Below, piece after piece: positions 48,601 to 60,300 of a stretch of 64,000 nt of DNA. The first letter of the stretch is position 1, and each line of letters opens with the position of its first letter. The stretch covers positions 7,688,001 through 7,752,000 of the forward strand of contig JACDQD010000004.1 in the NCBI GenBank assembly GCA_019843655.1, read 5' to 3'. The notes under the pieces are model-generated. The model saw nothing but the letters and a program-made list of their open reading frames with translations, was not told the origin of the DNA and did no database searches. A program made the position numbers and the translations under genes. This DNA comes from Lethocerus indicus. Taxonomy: Eukaryota > Arthropoda > Insecta > Hemiptera > Belostomatidae.

Positions 48601-50600
48601 GAGTCAGTCTTATTGTAGTTTGTCCCATAGTTTACAAATTATATCTGATAAATATAATTTATTTACCCTTTACTAAATTGCTTATCCTATCAATAGAAAA
48701 ACATAAATGAATATATTTTTAAATTTCCTAAAAATCTTGAAGAAAATATAAATATATAGATAATAGATAAAAATCTAGTAAGAAATGCAAAACTGATAAT
48801 GAAAGCATTGCATATTGAATACACGTGACAACCTAGCATACCTAAAGCAGTAATGTGCTTGGGGTTTTTCAAATCGTCCATATTTATTGTGCAGAATGAT
48901 TGGATTAGTTAACAATTACCGCACTCAGTAATAACAATTATTTGACTTCGGTTAAAAATCCAAATATTGTAGCTTGACTCATTAGCTGGTCTCCGGTGGG
49001 TTTTTAACGAGGAATAGAAGACAAACTCAATTAGGCTCTACCCGAAGTATTACCTCGGAAATGAGGAGAATCCTTTTTAAGGGAAACTCGAGTCTCTCAG
49101 GTCTTCTTTGAGTCGATAAAGGGGGAACGTGCACGGGCAGTGAAATAAAACCATTCAAGGGGTTATTTCCAATGGAAAAGTTTCTTCGCTATCCCAATAT
49201 TACGACATTGAAAAACGTTCGCCGAAACACGACTCTGAATTTCTACGAGGGATTGTAAATTTCAAGCGGAAACACAAATAGAACAAAAAACAAATTTCGC
49301 CATCATTTCCTTTATAAAATATTATCAATGTGACGGAGATTATTATTGAAAGTTATTTCAATATTTACTTTTAACTTCTAGTTTAATGTTTAGTTCAGTC
49401 CAAATTTATTATGATACTTCAGCTCCTATACATGTTCTCATCGATTTAAGAATATTAATTAACACATCCCTACCTACGACGGAAAGGAATGGTGAAATTC
49501 GATTCTCATACTGCTCTGGAATTCGGGAAGACCTCATACCTTCCCGGCGAGGAACGAGAGAGTATTCGACCGTTTGAAGCTGCGGCCCTGTACCACTTTG
49601 TATTCTACGAAATACTAAAACTGTAATGAAAATTCCATATTGGAATTTCGGATTCCCTCGTCTACAACAAGAGGCCGAACCCCTCCCCCCTTCCGCCAAT
49701 CTGCAGACACGTTTCCCTTCCCTCACGTTCCATTTGACCACCCGATGTAATGCCCAAGCGGAAATAGATAGAAATTTCACATCATTCTCCGACATAGGAA
49801 CAATTGAAAATGACTGTATACAAGGAAAGATATCAAATAATCATAAAACGGGAATAGAAATTACCCCGTATTATATAATTAAAGGAACCAATCGTTAAGA
49901 TACAATATTACATGTAATAACCACTTCTTGTGATTTATAAACAAGCAGAGGATAGATGAAACGGATTCCTTTAAAATTAATAATAAATATTGCCAACAGA
50001 CTCTAATATGACAGTGATTGATAGTTACCACTAGAGCTATAGGCAATAAGTGGATTGCGCTAAATTAGAATATTAACTTATAATTTCATACCGCGACCGG
50101 CCGCATGGTAACGTTAATAATATTATATTAAACAGGTTTCTGGTGAACGCAATATTGTGTGAGCGAAACGTTGGGAGCGAGTGACTCAACACTGGAGCTT
50201 GCTGGACCGGATGGAACCGTTTAAAATTTCGCCCACAATTCTAACACCGAGTTCGAGCCGAGAAGCTGAGCTGCTCCCCGGGCTGGAGATACGAACGCAT
50301 ATTTATATACATAAATATACGTACATACATATATATAAATACCTTTGCCCTCTTTCTCAGGCCGACTCCTGAGTTAGGGAAATAAATTACGCTCGGGCGT
50401 ATTAAACGCTTCGATACTTCAGCTCTTTTCTACATTTAAACGAAGGATTAACTGTTCTTGGCAATAAAGAATAGAGGAAAAGTGTAATTCTAATTCCTGT
50501 AAAATACTTAGCGAATCAAATTTTCAACCCATTTAAATACTGAAGACATTTTAAGTTGGGAATAATTATCAGGCCGACTTGCAGTATATTCTATTGATAA
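45661..50600. other. AT-rich non-coding block
   Basis: No gene is supported. A GC-richer patch lies at 46640-47000 and a hairpin CGGGAAG / CTTCCCG at 49524-49546. A TA/CATA-rich microsatellite-like run occurs near 50296-50340. Open frames at 49409-49795 (minus, 128 codons) and 49626-49898 (plus) overlap on opposite strands and have no recognised motif. Confidence 0.55.
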
Positions 50601-51000
50601 TTTAGTACTCAGGATTACGTTCAGTTCAAAATTACGTTGGAGGTCGGTTAAACGGTGGTCGGAAACAGAATCGGACAGGCCTCGGCCAATCCGTACCTGC
50701 GGCTAAACAGTTTCCCCCCGGGTCCCGGGGACTTAAGTGACACGTCAAAAAGGGGAGGGGTGCTTTGGCTGTCTGGAACAGGGGAAACCGAAGGGGTCAG
50801 CTCTGCGTCGGCAATTATAAGTTGTGCTTTGGCGGAAAGTGGGCCGGGGGCCGGGGGTTAGCTGTCGAAAACCGCACTAAATGAGAGGGGGGGGACGGGG
50901 CGACTGAAAATAGTCCTCTATCCCGGCCCCATTACCCGGGATCCGATTTGCAATTAGGCATTTCCCGATTGGCGCAGTCTGTGCCTCGGCCCGGCCAGGG
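50601..51000. other. G-rich island
   Basis: This island carries the perfect inverted repeat CCCCGGG-T-CCCGGGG (50716-50730). It also has strand-biased G-runs from about 50840 to 50903 (GGG, GGGGG, GGGGG, G8, GGGG), which give G-quadruplex potential on the plus strand. An open frame at 50655-50861 is unrecognised and low in complexity. Confidence 0.45.
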
Positions 51001-54000
51001 CTATTAAATATTAATTCTGTACACCGAGCACCACAACTGCGAATCGACTAATGAGGCATTAGCCCGAAATCGGTATCTCTTGTTAGAATTCATCGAAGGA
51101 GATATGTGTAGTACTGCAATTAGAAACCGAGTAATTGGGTAACACCGATCAGGGGAATTTCATTCCAATCCGTGTTTACCGTATACCGCATTTAGTGTAG
51201 ACGTCATCAGGCACACTTCTATTTCGCTTATGTCTCTTTACGGTTTGTGGAGTATTCAAAATAAATGGCAGAATTATATCTATGAAATGCGTCCTCCTTT
51301 GCTGGTCTGACAATATACCAGCCGATCTCAATAATATTATAAATGTAGGTGACAGTAATAACATTACGTGTATTTATTTCGAAGACAAAATATAGGCAGT
51401 TTCAAACAACTACATCTCTGAATGTTTCAAATAATTCAATTACTTCTGGATTAAGTGTTCAACAGTCGTGGGGTTAAGAAGAATGCACAGATTTAATTTT
51501 ACCTTCTTCTCATGTAAAGGTGTAATGTATGCGCATTAGCAGTTAAGGAGACAGCGACAAAATCATCCAATTATTTTTTATCATCCAATTATTATTTGTC
51601 TCAATATCATCTGACATTTTGTTTACAACTGAAGTATAATATCCGCGGTAATGGTTTTGAAAACATTCAACATTTTCCTGAATGCAGCGAGCGGCCTTAC
51701 ATTTTTTATTAATAAGGGTGATAAAAGCCTCGTAAACGCAGTTTGTCATTAAATGAATCGTTAGAGCGCCGTTTTCGGATTCCAGACAGAAAATGCTATA
51801 ACGCTCAAGAATAATAAAAACGAAAATTCCGCCCTACAAACGATTACGCCCGAGTTCAGTCCACGAAATAAAATAAATAACGAGTTCGGTGAAACAGATG
51901 TTCTCGGTAGATTATTTGGAGATTATCTGTATCGAAAAAATGTGCACAGAATAAATGACGAGCCCGTTAAATATATCGTGTAATGGACAATTTACTCTGT
52001 AGGTTTAAAATTCACTCGAAGAAGAGATTAATCCAGAAGGTTATGTCCAATAATGTGCCACAGCGAAATCACTTTCCTTAACTCTGCTTCTGCAGTATAG
52101 ACAAATATGTTATTTCAGCCGAAAGCACATAATGTAAAAGTAATGGAATGTTTTTAAGGGATTTAAGTACGGGACCTTTTTTTGTCCTTGCGAATATTTC
52201 CCTCTATGATTTGAATAAGTCTCGTCCCTTCGACTTAGGACATGGTAAAAAGGGAGTAGAATGTGGCGACTTCCAGTAGACAACATGAGTTGAAAGTAGG
52301 TCCTAATTGAACTGCTCAATAAATAGTCCACGAAAGGGAAAAATGGTACATTATTTCCGGGTGTTTCCCGCATCTGAATCTCACTTTATCTCGGCAACTA
52401 CGATTGTGCGTGGTAACGTTTTCTATGGTGAGATCTATTGAAATACAAAAAGAATGTGGGGACGCGCTGTTCCAGACCGATGGTAGTATTTCAATACAAA
52501 GTGAAACATAATATCAGACAGAGAATTCAACTGATCTTGCAATGTCATGCGATAACTTATGGCCAAACGTTTTCCAACGATGACAGTTAAAACGAAAGTC
52601 AGTTGTGATGTTGGGCACGAAAAACCAGAAAGAAAGAGGCCCCGAACAAAATGGTACGACATCGATGTTTATGACGGAGTAGTAATATAGAGTAACTACT
52701 TTCAATTGGTGTCCCTCCGTGTTGAAAGGCGGCCGGTAAATTGGAGAGGCTCTTAACCGACTTCCTCCTCACGCTGCCCGCTCGATTAGATAGATTTATT
52801 CGGTTAGGTCTTGTTCAAGACAGGGCCGACCCTGTCTGTCCCTTCTTCCGCGCGCCTCCTTACCACCGCCAATCGCCGTTTATAGACCGGCCGGGGCTCC
52901 GACCCGTCGCCCACAAACCAGAACGGACAACATTCAATCGAAAGACTTACCTTTCCAGTAAACACTTTCACCGCCGATGCCCCCGTCGGTTTATATAACG
53001 GTGAATGTAAGAACATCTAGGCCGAGTGTCCCATCCGTTAGGCAACACCGACCGTTTATTTGCTTTCTATACATTTAATTCGGGACGCTTGTATTTATAA
53101 GTATATATAAAAAATAAAGTTTTATCCGCGGTACTTAGTAAGTACTAAGAACAAAAATGAAGCGGTTCATACTTCGGTAATAATAAGACCGCATTAGGAG
53201 AAAATCTACAGTTCTCTCTAAGTTAAATAAATCGAGTAAAAAATTACTGGCGTTCCGAAAGAAGATTTGAAGAATTGAAAACATGCACAATATAGGAAGT
53301 TTAAATAAGTAATGATGGCTCGAAATTGACTCTATCTTTTCAACTTCCATTTTTTAGACTGGTTTTGGCTGCTCACGGTTACAATAGACAAAGCGAAAGT
53401 AATGACGGTGGAGGGAAACCACAGAAAGTTAGAGTGATGCTAAGTTACCTACGTTGATTACGATCGCATAATATTCCCAATGTTATATTTCCCAGTATAA
53501 AAACAAAAGGTGGTTTGCCGTAATAATTACCGAATAGCCCTCGCGTAGTTCCACGAATACTATAATTGTTGTATTTTATTGTACGCAATATTTATATCAT
53601 AATTAATCTTACAATATTTAGGAATATTTGATACTAACCGGTTAGGCAACCCAATGATATACATCAAAAATGTATATATAAGTGTACGTTACTTATGTAG
53701 TCGTGTTGGATACACGAGTTAGTCGCAGGATTCAGAACTGGATTTTGGAAACTGTTGAAAATAGCAGATAGATTTATAGATTTTGGTCGCGAACGATCTG
53801 AGGATTGTTCAGTTGCAGTGGTAAACGTTGAAATTCTTAGATCCTTGAGTGCGTTGATTCTGTGTTGGCCGAGAGGCGACGGGAGAAACTGGGTCGGTGG
53901 TGGGCATCTCCCAGCGCTCTCGCAATCGATACAAGTCACATTACAGACCGCTTTTTATTCAGCCCTCACACCGCCCCCGCACAGACCCCCGCCCCAGACC

Positions 54001-55936
54001 CCCTTTCTTCCCTTTTAACGTTCCAATTGTCACTAGTTCCGATTTAGGAACAAATCGACTTTAGACGGCCCCCAGATTGATAGCCCCGGGATAGGCCCCG
54101 GACCAATGAACCCGTCTACTCGGCTATTCGAATTGCTGGAATTCGTAAAATGTCCTTACCTCCACTGCGTTCTTCAGTCACTAGAGAAGAATTCGTACGC
54201 AATTATAATATTTTCCGAGTAGACAAAAATAAATTTCTCGTAAAATTAAATTGCCGAAAACGAAAACCCATTTCAGGTTACCCGAGCGTGACACGGTATC
54301 GAAATGCTCGACGATACAGATGTTATCGCCTCTACGACACGTCCCTGCCAACCGATTTGAGAGGGTCTAACAAGTTTGAATCAAGACTTTGGGATACATG
54401 ACACGGGGATTAGGCCGAAAGTTCAGAAACAGACAACACAACCCTCCACCCGCCTCACTAAAGCGGTCACTGCCTAATTCTCCCAGGTGGTACTTGTTGC
54501 TCTCCCGTCGGTTTATTGTCCTCTCCATACCGTCTGTTTCTGCCGCCCCTCTAGAGGCGTCTAATTAACAATTCGGGAACCTATTGATTACACGTAGTCA
54601 ATTCTACCGCTAATAAAACGCTCATTTTATAACTAAAATTTAATTCATTTTAAATATATCACACTAACAACGATAATAAGCGTTTGAGTTCAGCAACTGC
54701 TGACCAACCGGCGTCTCAAAACTAGACAATAAATTCGGTTCTAACGGGGACAAAGGAAACAGCCCTTGTAAAGCACTTTTCCCTCGGGTTGCCCTCCTTC
54801 CGTTCTTCGCCACCAGTGTAAAGCCAAACCCGTCAAGTGAAACACCGCCGGCCGGAAACTACATATATTCAGACTGCGGCCCAAAGTTAAATGAGCCTTC
54901 GATAACTCTCCGCTTCAACCTTTTATTTTATGTCCCATCGCGCAGAGCCGCAGGGCCGGAAACGAGTCGAGGCGGAATCCTCCTTCCCCTTCCTATTCCT
55001 ATTCCATGCGTGGTTTTATATCGCCACCCCTTAGTCCGCGTCCCCTTTCGACGTTAATACTATAAATAGGGCCTCCTCTGGTTTTATTCCTTCCGGATTT
55101 TATGGTGCGGAATGGCGAACAGAAAAAATTGATCGAACCGGAATGAAAACGAGGAGTCACCGAGCGAGTTTTCAAAACACGACAAAATGATTTAGATGTG
55201 GAAAAATGTTTAAAAACGGAAAATGACGTATGATCTTGAGTTTTCCTATTGTTAACAACATTGTTTCAAATCGATGCAATATCGATTAACTAAGAACTAT
55301 TCTGAAAAATGATCCTTATATTTTGAAAATAAAGTACATAATATCAATTACGTGAATCGTTCCAATATAATCCAATATAAATAGTTCAATTCGCCTAAAT
55401 CAATCTTATATCTACTTTACACCGCAGTTGCAGTTTTATTTGCAGTGTACAACACTAACAAGTTGCGTAGGTACCTCAGGCAAATAGAATATTACTGAAG
55501 TGCGGAATTATTCTTACTCCTCACGATAGTTTGGTCTTGATATTTGGTATACCAGTGTCGGCTTCTGAGTGGTGAATATTCCCGTGTTCGATTCGTATCA
55601 TTTATCGGTAAGACAGAAATATTGGACTATGTTTTATTAAATCTGCAATACGACGGACTGCACATTGAACTTTCTAAACTGTACAAGCGAACTATACCGT
55701 AAAGAGACTGCACTAGTTCAATAGGAGAATCCCTTCACTTCCGGGTTTGTATCATACTGCTACTAATAACTCGTGAAAGTAAAAACACTGCAACATCTCC
55801 ACGTTGCAGTATAGAGACTACCTCACTTTCATGATAGTAAAACGTTCGAAAGTTTCCAAATAGTGTCCAAAACATAAATAATAAAACTTTATATAGCCCA
55901 GGCTTAAATAACTACGTTCACAATAATACACACCCA
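51001..55936. other. Mixed block with GC islands
   Basis: AT-rich to about 52720, then GC-rich at 52720-53060 and 53870-55130. Visible items are an 18-base-period duplication of TCATCCAATTATT at 51563-51593, a perfect hairpin at 52818-52837 and an interval at 53701-53939 open on both strands. No intact gene is supported. Confidence 0.5.
52818..52837. other. Perfect 8-bp hairpin with four-base loop
   Basis: AGACAGGG (52818-52825) pairs with CCCTGTCT (52830-52837) around CCGA. GC-rich and compact, in a GC-rich island. Function unknown. Confidence 0.5.
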
Positions 55937-56730
55937 GTGCAATCTAAGTACCTTACTGATTACTTCCGGAATATAAGAGGTGACAGAGTAAGCCACTGGT
56001 GGAAACTGTGCTATATACATTACATGCCCCACGCGGAGTGTGCCTCCGGGGATGAGGAAGAATGGGATCGCGTGCTGTCAGCTCTACGGTTTAGCCATAA
56101 CAGATCTGGCGGCGGCGGTAGGCGTCGGAACGTTCTTTAGTGAGCCCGAGCCACTATTGCGGTAGCACTTTGCACGGCTCAGACAATTCACAGGATAGCG
56201 TGGACGTGGAAAACGAGGAAAACTATCGCCAAGAATGAGCCCACGATGAGGAGGAATAAGTTATTTCAGAAGACTGGGTTAAAGGAACAGTCGCCGTATG
56301 AAAACATTCATGCATGCCACCCGGAAGAGATAGTGAACAAGAAATCGACTTTACGACAAAAACTAAAATACTAGATGTAATACCGCCGGAGAAAAATGGG
56401 ATCCGTGGGAGAAAGGAGAGCGACAGAACGTCCTGACCTCGGTGGTGGAGAGTGGCCGGAGACAGTGGGCCCACCGTGACGTGGGAGGAAACGGCCAATA
56501 TAAGCTGCTTTCCTCACTAATTCATGAACAACCATGGGAGATGATGAGTCCCCGGCTCGAACTAGAATTGGCCAAACGCTGCGGGCCCCGGTCCCCTTTC
56601 ATGAGGAAAATCTAACAGCAAGCGTCGACAGAACGAAAGAGAAGAAAGCACCAGGTATGGACCGCATACATTTCCGACCCGGGAAGGTTGCCCTGCTCAG
56701 GACCAACCCGAAAGGAGGTGGAAACCTCTG
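55937..56730 (+). mobile_element. Decayed LINE ORF2 fragment (R1/Jockey-type)
   Basis: One frame carries a recognisable retrotransposon segment broken by in-frame stops at 56138, 56141, 56372, 56378, 56477, 56501 and 56525, with the last at 56729. Near the 3' end (about 56531-56660) it reads TTMGDDESPARTR, then EENLTASVDRTKEKKAPGMD. This matches the linker and the start of the reverse-transcriptase domain in R1/Jockey-superfamily ORF2 proteins, where an acidic-Ser word is followed by the hallmark KKAPG-x-D. A basic, Trp-containing stretch around 56200-56280 fits the linker after the endonuclease domain. The catalytic RT motifs are absent: the match stops soon after KAPG. No target-site duplication or poly-A end was found. 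It is a dead fragment, truncated at both ends. The clade is inferred from motif order only. Confidence 0.6.
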
Positions 56731-58249
56731 ATTTGTAATGTACTAGAAATTCTATATAAAATTAAGACACTAAATATACTAAATGAATCTTTCTATACTA
56801 ATATTTCACGATGAAATGTCTCGGCCGCACGATTTTGGAGCAGACTGCGGAACCACGTCCGAAGAGAATCGCTGTTTCGAAAGATATAAAAAAAGAAAAA
56901 AGGACGATTGTGAAATGGGCCGAGTCCGAATTTCAATTACCTTTTGAGTTTGCCATATTGTTATTGGGGACGGGAGATCTGGGTTGGGGCCGGGCCTATT
57001 GTTGAGATAATGGGATGCAGCGGGAAGGCGCCGGAGTCTCGCCGTTTTTGGGCTGAGTAAATGTTTATATTGCCGTCGGGCGGTGCTAAGCCACCGCTCC
57101 GGCTACACTACAGCCGCCGCCTCAATATCCGAATAAACAGTCGGTATTGGTTCAGAAAATCGGAGCCGAGCCCAGGGCGCGCTATTTAATTTATTCCCCG
57201 TCCCGATTGTGGACCGGGAGACCCTTCCCGGTTTGTGGACTGCGGGTAAACGGTCAGATTTTTTCAGCCCCCGCAATCCCAAGCGGCCGATATTACCGCT
57301 TTCGTTTCTCCGCGTTTAATTGAATTTAAAATCACATTCTCAAACGTCCATTATTCGTTATTTATTATTATTATAATTAATAATACTTCTGATTTGCACT
57401 CAACAATTGTAACTTATAAGAGACATTGCAACATTTCGTGCGGGAAGGAAACAGTAAACGAGGTCAAACTTATGAAATGACTTGATACAACTAGTAAGGT
57501 AAGATATGGCGGGACCGATTTTGATTCATTTCATTTTGTTTATTTGGATATTAACCATTGACAATTACTGCCAGCATCGCTAATCTAGGTTTGTATATTC
57601 ACACACTTTTTAACAATTTCACCTTTCGTTTTAACCTGTTATGGAGATAATGGCATGTTTTAATGAATCCAATTATGAATTCGACTCCATAGGCTATATC
57701 GAGGCCATTCAGTGGAGGTATTTCAACAATAGGCGGTTAAGTATTAAGCCCCTATCGGGGCGGTCTTCCCCTCGACCCTGGGGGCCCTCTTTGAGCCCCA
57801 CCGACCACCGGTGAAAAAATCCGAAGCCTCTTTTGTATCCGGCGACAAAAGAAAATCCAATAACCCTTTACCTACGAAGCATAACTTGATTCAGACTGCT
57901 TTTGGGAAGTGGGTCTTCGGTAAAAAGGAATTTACCCGGTGGTGAAGGCAGAAATTGCCCCATTTAACTTTAGTGCATCCTTGATTGTCTTGTTTCTATC
58001 CGGAGCGAATTGTGTTAGGAATAAAAAGCCATTGTCACATAACCATTAGTAGATTTTATTACGGAAATAGCTCCGGTGATTATCAAACGCGTGATGTAAC
58101 AATAAGAAGTAATCAGATGCCCACGTACCTAACTGTAGTTGTAGTACAATAGAATAAGGTTCTTATCGGAAATTTTCGATACGTTGCATACACGAATGCT
58201 TAGCTGAGCCTTCGCAAACAAATTATTATTGTAATTTTCACGAGTCTTT
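56731..58249. other. Non-coding block after the LINE relic
   Basis: The first 200 bases are AT-rich and I see no continuation of the retrotransposon. GC-rich DNA follows at 56940-57310, with a hairpin GCGGTG / CACCGC at 57080-57097 and a smaller GC patch near 57750-57960. No gene is supported. Confidence 0.5.
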
Positions 58250-58273
58250 GTGAACGAAGATTTTTCTAAAGAA

Positions 58274-58449
58274 ATGCATACATTATGCACTATGGCTATC
58301 TGCATTTGCATTGGTACGTTCGCTTCAGGTTTAAGATCAAATGTTCAGCTGAAAAATGACTGTTTAAATTCACTTTTCGAGCAGAATCCTAAATTCAACT
58401 GTCCCAAAAAGGACCGAAAGGAAATCTCGGATACTGAAATATTTAACAG
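58274..58449 (+). CDS. Candidate first coding exon of a secreted protein
   Basis: From the ATG at 58274 a frame runs 58 codons to AACAG at 58449, directly followed by GTAAGT, a near-perfect 5' splice site (CAG/GTAAGT). The first 20 residues (MHTLCTMAICICIGTFASG) look like a signal peptide, with a hydrophobic Cys/Ile-rich core and small residues before the likely cleavage point. The remainder is Lys/Asn/Asp-rich with two more Cys. Read through, the frame would stop at TAA just inside the intron, consistent with splicing in phase 2. No family is recognised and no downstream exon was identified, so a chance frame is the main alternative. Confidence 0.2.
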
Positions 58450-59829
58450 GTAAGTCGTCGGCGGCAAATAATGTTGGGGTTGATCCGGGTCAGACGGGCC
58501 GGGGTCGGAAATAGCGTCTCCCCCCCCCCCGCTAAGAGGTTTACAGAAGGAAATTGAAAGGGAACTCAGGAGAAACAAGAAGTTCCTTGTTTGGAGGGAA
58601 GGAACGAAATTTACGATTTAAGTTTTACCGTTTCCAATCTCAATTCGAAACCGTTCCTTGTCCCTTCAACAGACGGACTGCTAAAAGGGTACGAAAATAT
58701 ACGCGTGTGGTGGTTCATTTGCGATGTAGTGGTCAATTCGCGAACTAATTCAAAATGAATCCGCCAGCCCTTAATATGTATAATATTATATATTTTAGGC
58801 ATCAATTAGATAACTCGTACTACTATTTAATTAAAATAAATAATTTACTTACTTATCCAGCTGCTTAGTTCGATACTACAGAGCGACCTGAAAGAGTAAA
58901 TTAATCCATTTAGTGGTTAAAAATTATTGCGACAACATAAATTATGAAATAGTAAATATTACATTTCATCGCTGACATTATTCCAGCACAAAGAATGCAT
59001 TTCAGAAATGAACCCGTCATGTCAAAAAGTATTTTGTACAATGTATAACGGTGAGGGCCCTGAAACCTTAATTATAATGGGATGGATATTTTGCATTTGG
59101 AATGTGAGATGAAACAATAAAACGAAAAAAAAAGACGGGGTAAGTGATCAATTAAGGCTGAATGAAATAATAGGAAAATGTGAAAGGCAGAAATGCAGGT
59201 GGAGTTGGTATAAATCACAATTAGAGCAGATGCGGGAGACTGGAGCCTAAAGAGAGATAAGAGTCATGCAAATCATAAACCGCCACCGCCCACCCCAAAT
59301 TGAAATTAATGTAACCCATGATTAATTGCCCGCACCGAATGCAACCGTCGCTTTGAACCTTACCTGTTAAAGAATAAATTATTTCGAGGGGGCGACCTTA
59401 CTGCATTTCAAAGCCCGTCTCTCTCACTTTGACGCCACACCGGGCGTTTATCATAACGGAAATGGTTAAATGTTAACGTTTATAAAAAAAAAACAGTAGG
59501 AACGCTTCAAATATTAAAACACTTAATAGCATTTTGGAAGATGCAGTTTTCAATTGATTACACTTATATAGGTCTTGGGTCTCTATAAATATGAGTACTG
59601 AGGAAAGTCTAACAAATACCTCGAAGCGATTCTTTAATGAATAATGAACAGTTATTGTGAATAACCAATTATCTGATTATTATACTTATCCAAGGCTTTT
59701 TAACTTTATATTTAACCAAAATTAAATACAATTGTAGAATTTTTTAGGTTTCTCAAGCTAAGTGGTTTAAATTGAGTGAACTAAGGAGGGTAAAAGGTGA
59801 AGAATAAGACGGTGGCCATCTGACTATAT
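58450..59829. other. AT-rich non-coding block with C11 run
   Basis: A homopolymer run of 11 C lies at 58520-58530. The rest is AT-rich DNA without a supported gene; frames at 58554-58748 (plus) and 58611-58805 (minus) overlap and are unrecognised. Confidence 0.5.
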
Positions 59830-60300
59830 TGTATGAACTGGCGCCAAGTCATACTGACTGCAGTAGCAGGCGCGTCTCTTATCTCCTCTTCGGCTGGAAT
59901 AGTTCAGAAGATTCTCCAACAACAATGAGGGGCTCCAAGTCGGAATAACTTCGGAAGGCGGCACTCCAGAATGTAAGACAGTCTGGGAACTCTGGGCGGA
60001 GGCGTCAAATCTGGTTCGCCGGGGCCCGTTACCAGCCGAGTGTCGGCTCAGCCGTTTCCAACTTGGCTCGAGAAGGAAGACAAAGGGCGGTCCGTGAATA
60101 TTCTTTGTCATTTGTAACACTTTTGTTCCGCGCTAATAAATGAAGAAGAAGCGATATGAATAATGGATCACCTCCTTTTAATCGAAAATGAGTGGGTAAC
60201 CCCCCCCCCCACGCCGCCGAGGGAGCTTTTGTGAGATCGCTGTTAATTAATAAAGCTCGGAAAGAGAAGTAAGGAAGAAGTAAGACGGACGGGGGGTTAA
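59830..60300. other. GC-rich island with small hydrophobic ORF and C11 run
   Basis: Several frames are open on both strands, including minus frames 59824-60120 and 60029-60361, none with a domain. A 31-codon ORF from the ATG at 59833 to TGA at 59926-59928 encodes a peptide with a hydrophobic Ala/Ile/Leu/Ser middle (about residues 7-24), shaped like a membrane segment. A run of 11 C lies at 60200-60210. This could be an exon-containing island or a regulatory one; the sequence does not decide. Confidence 0.3.
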
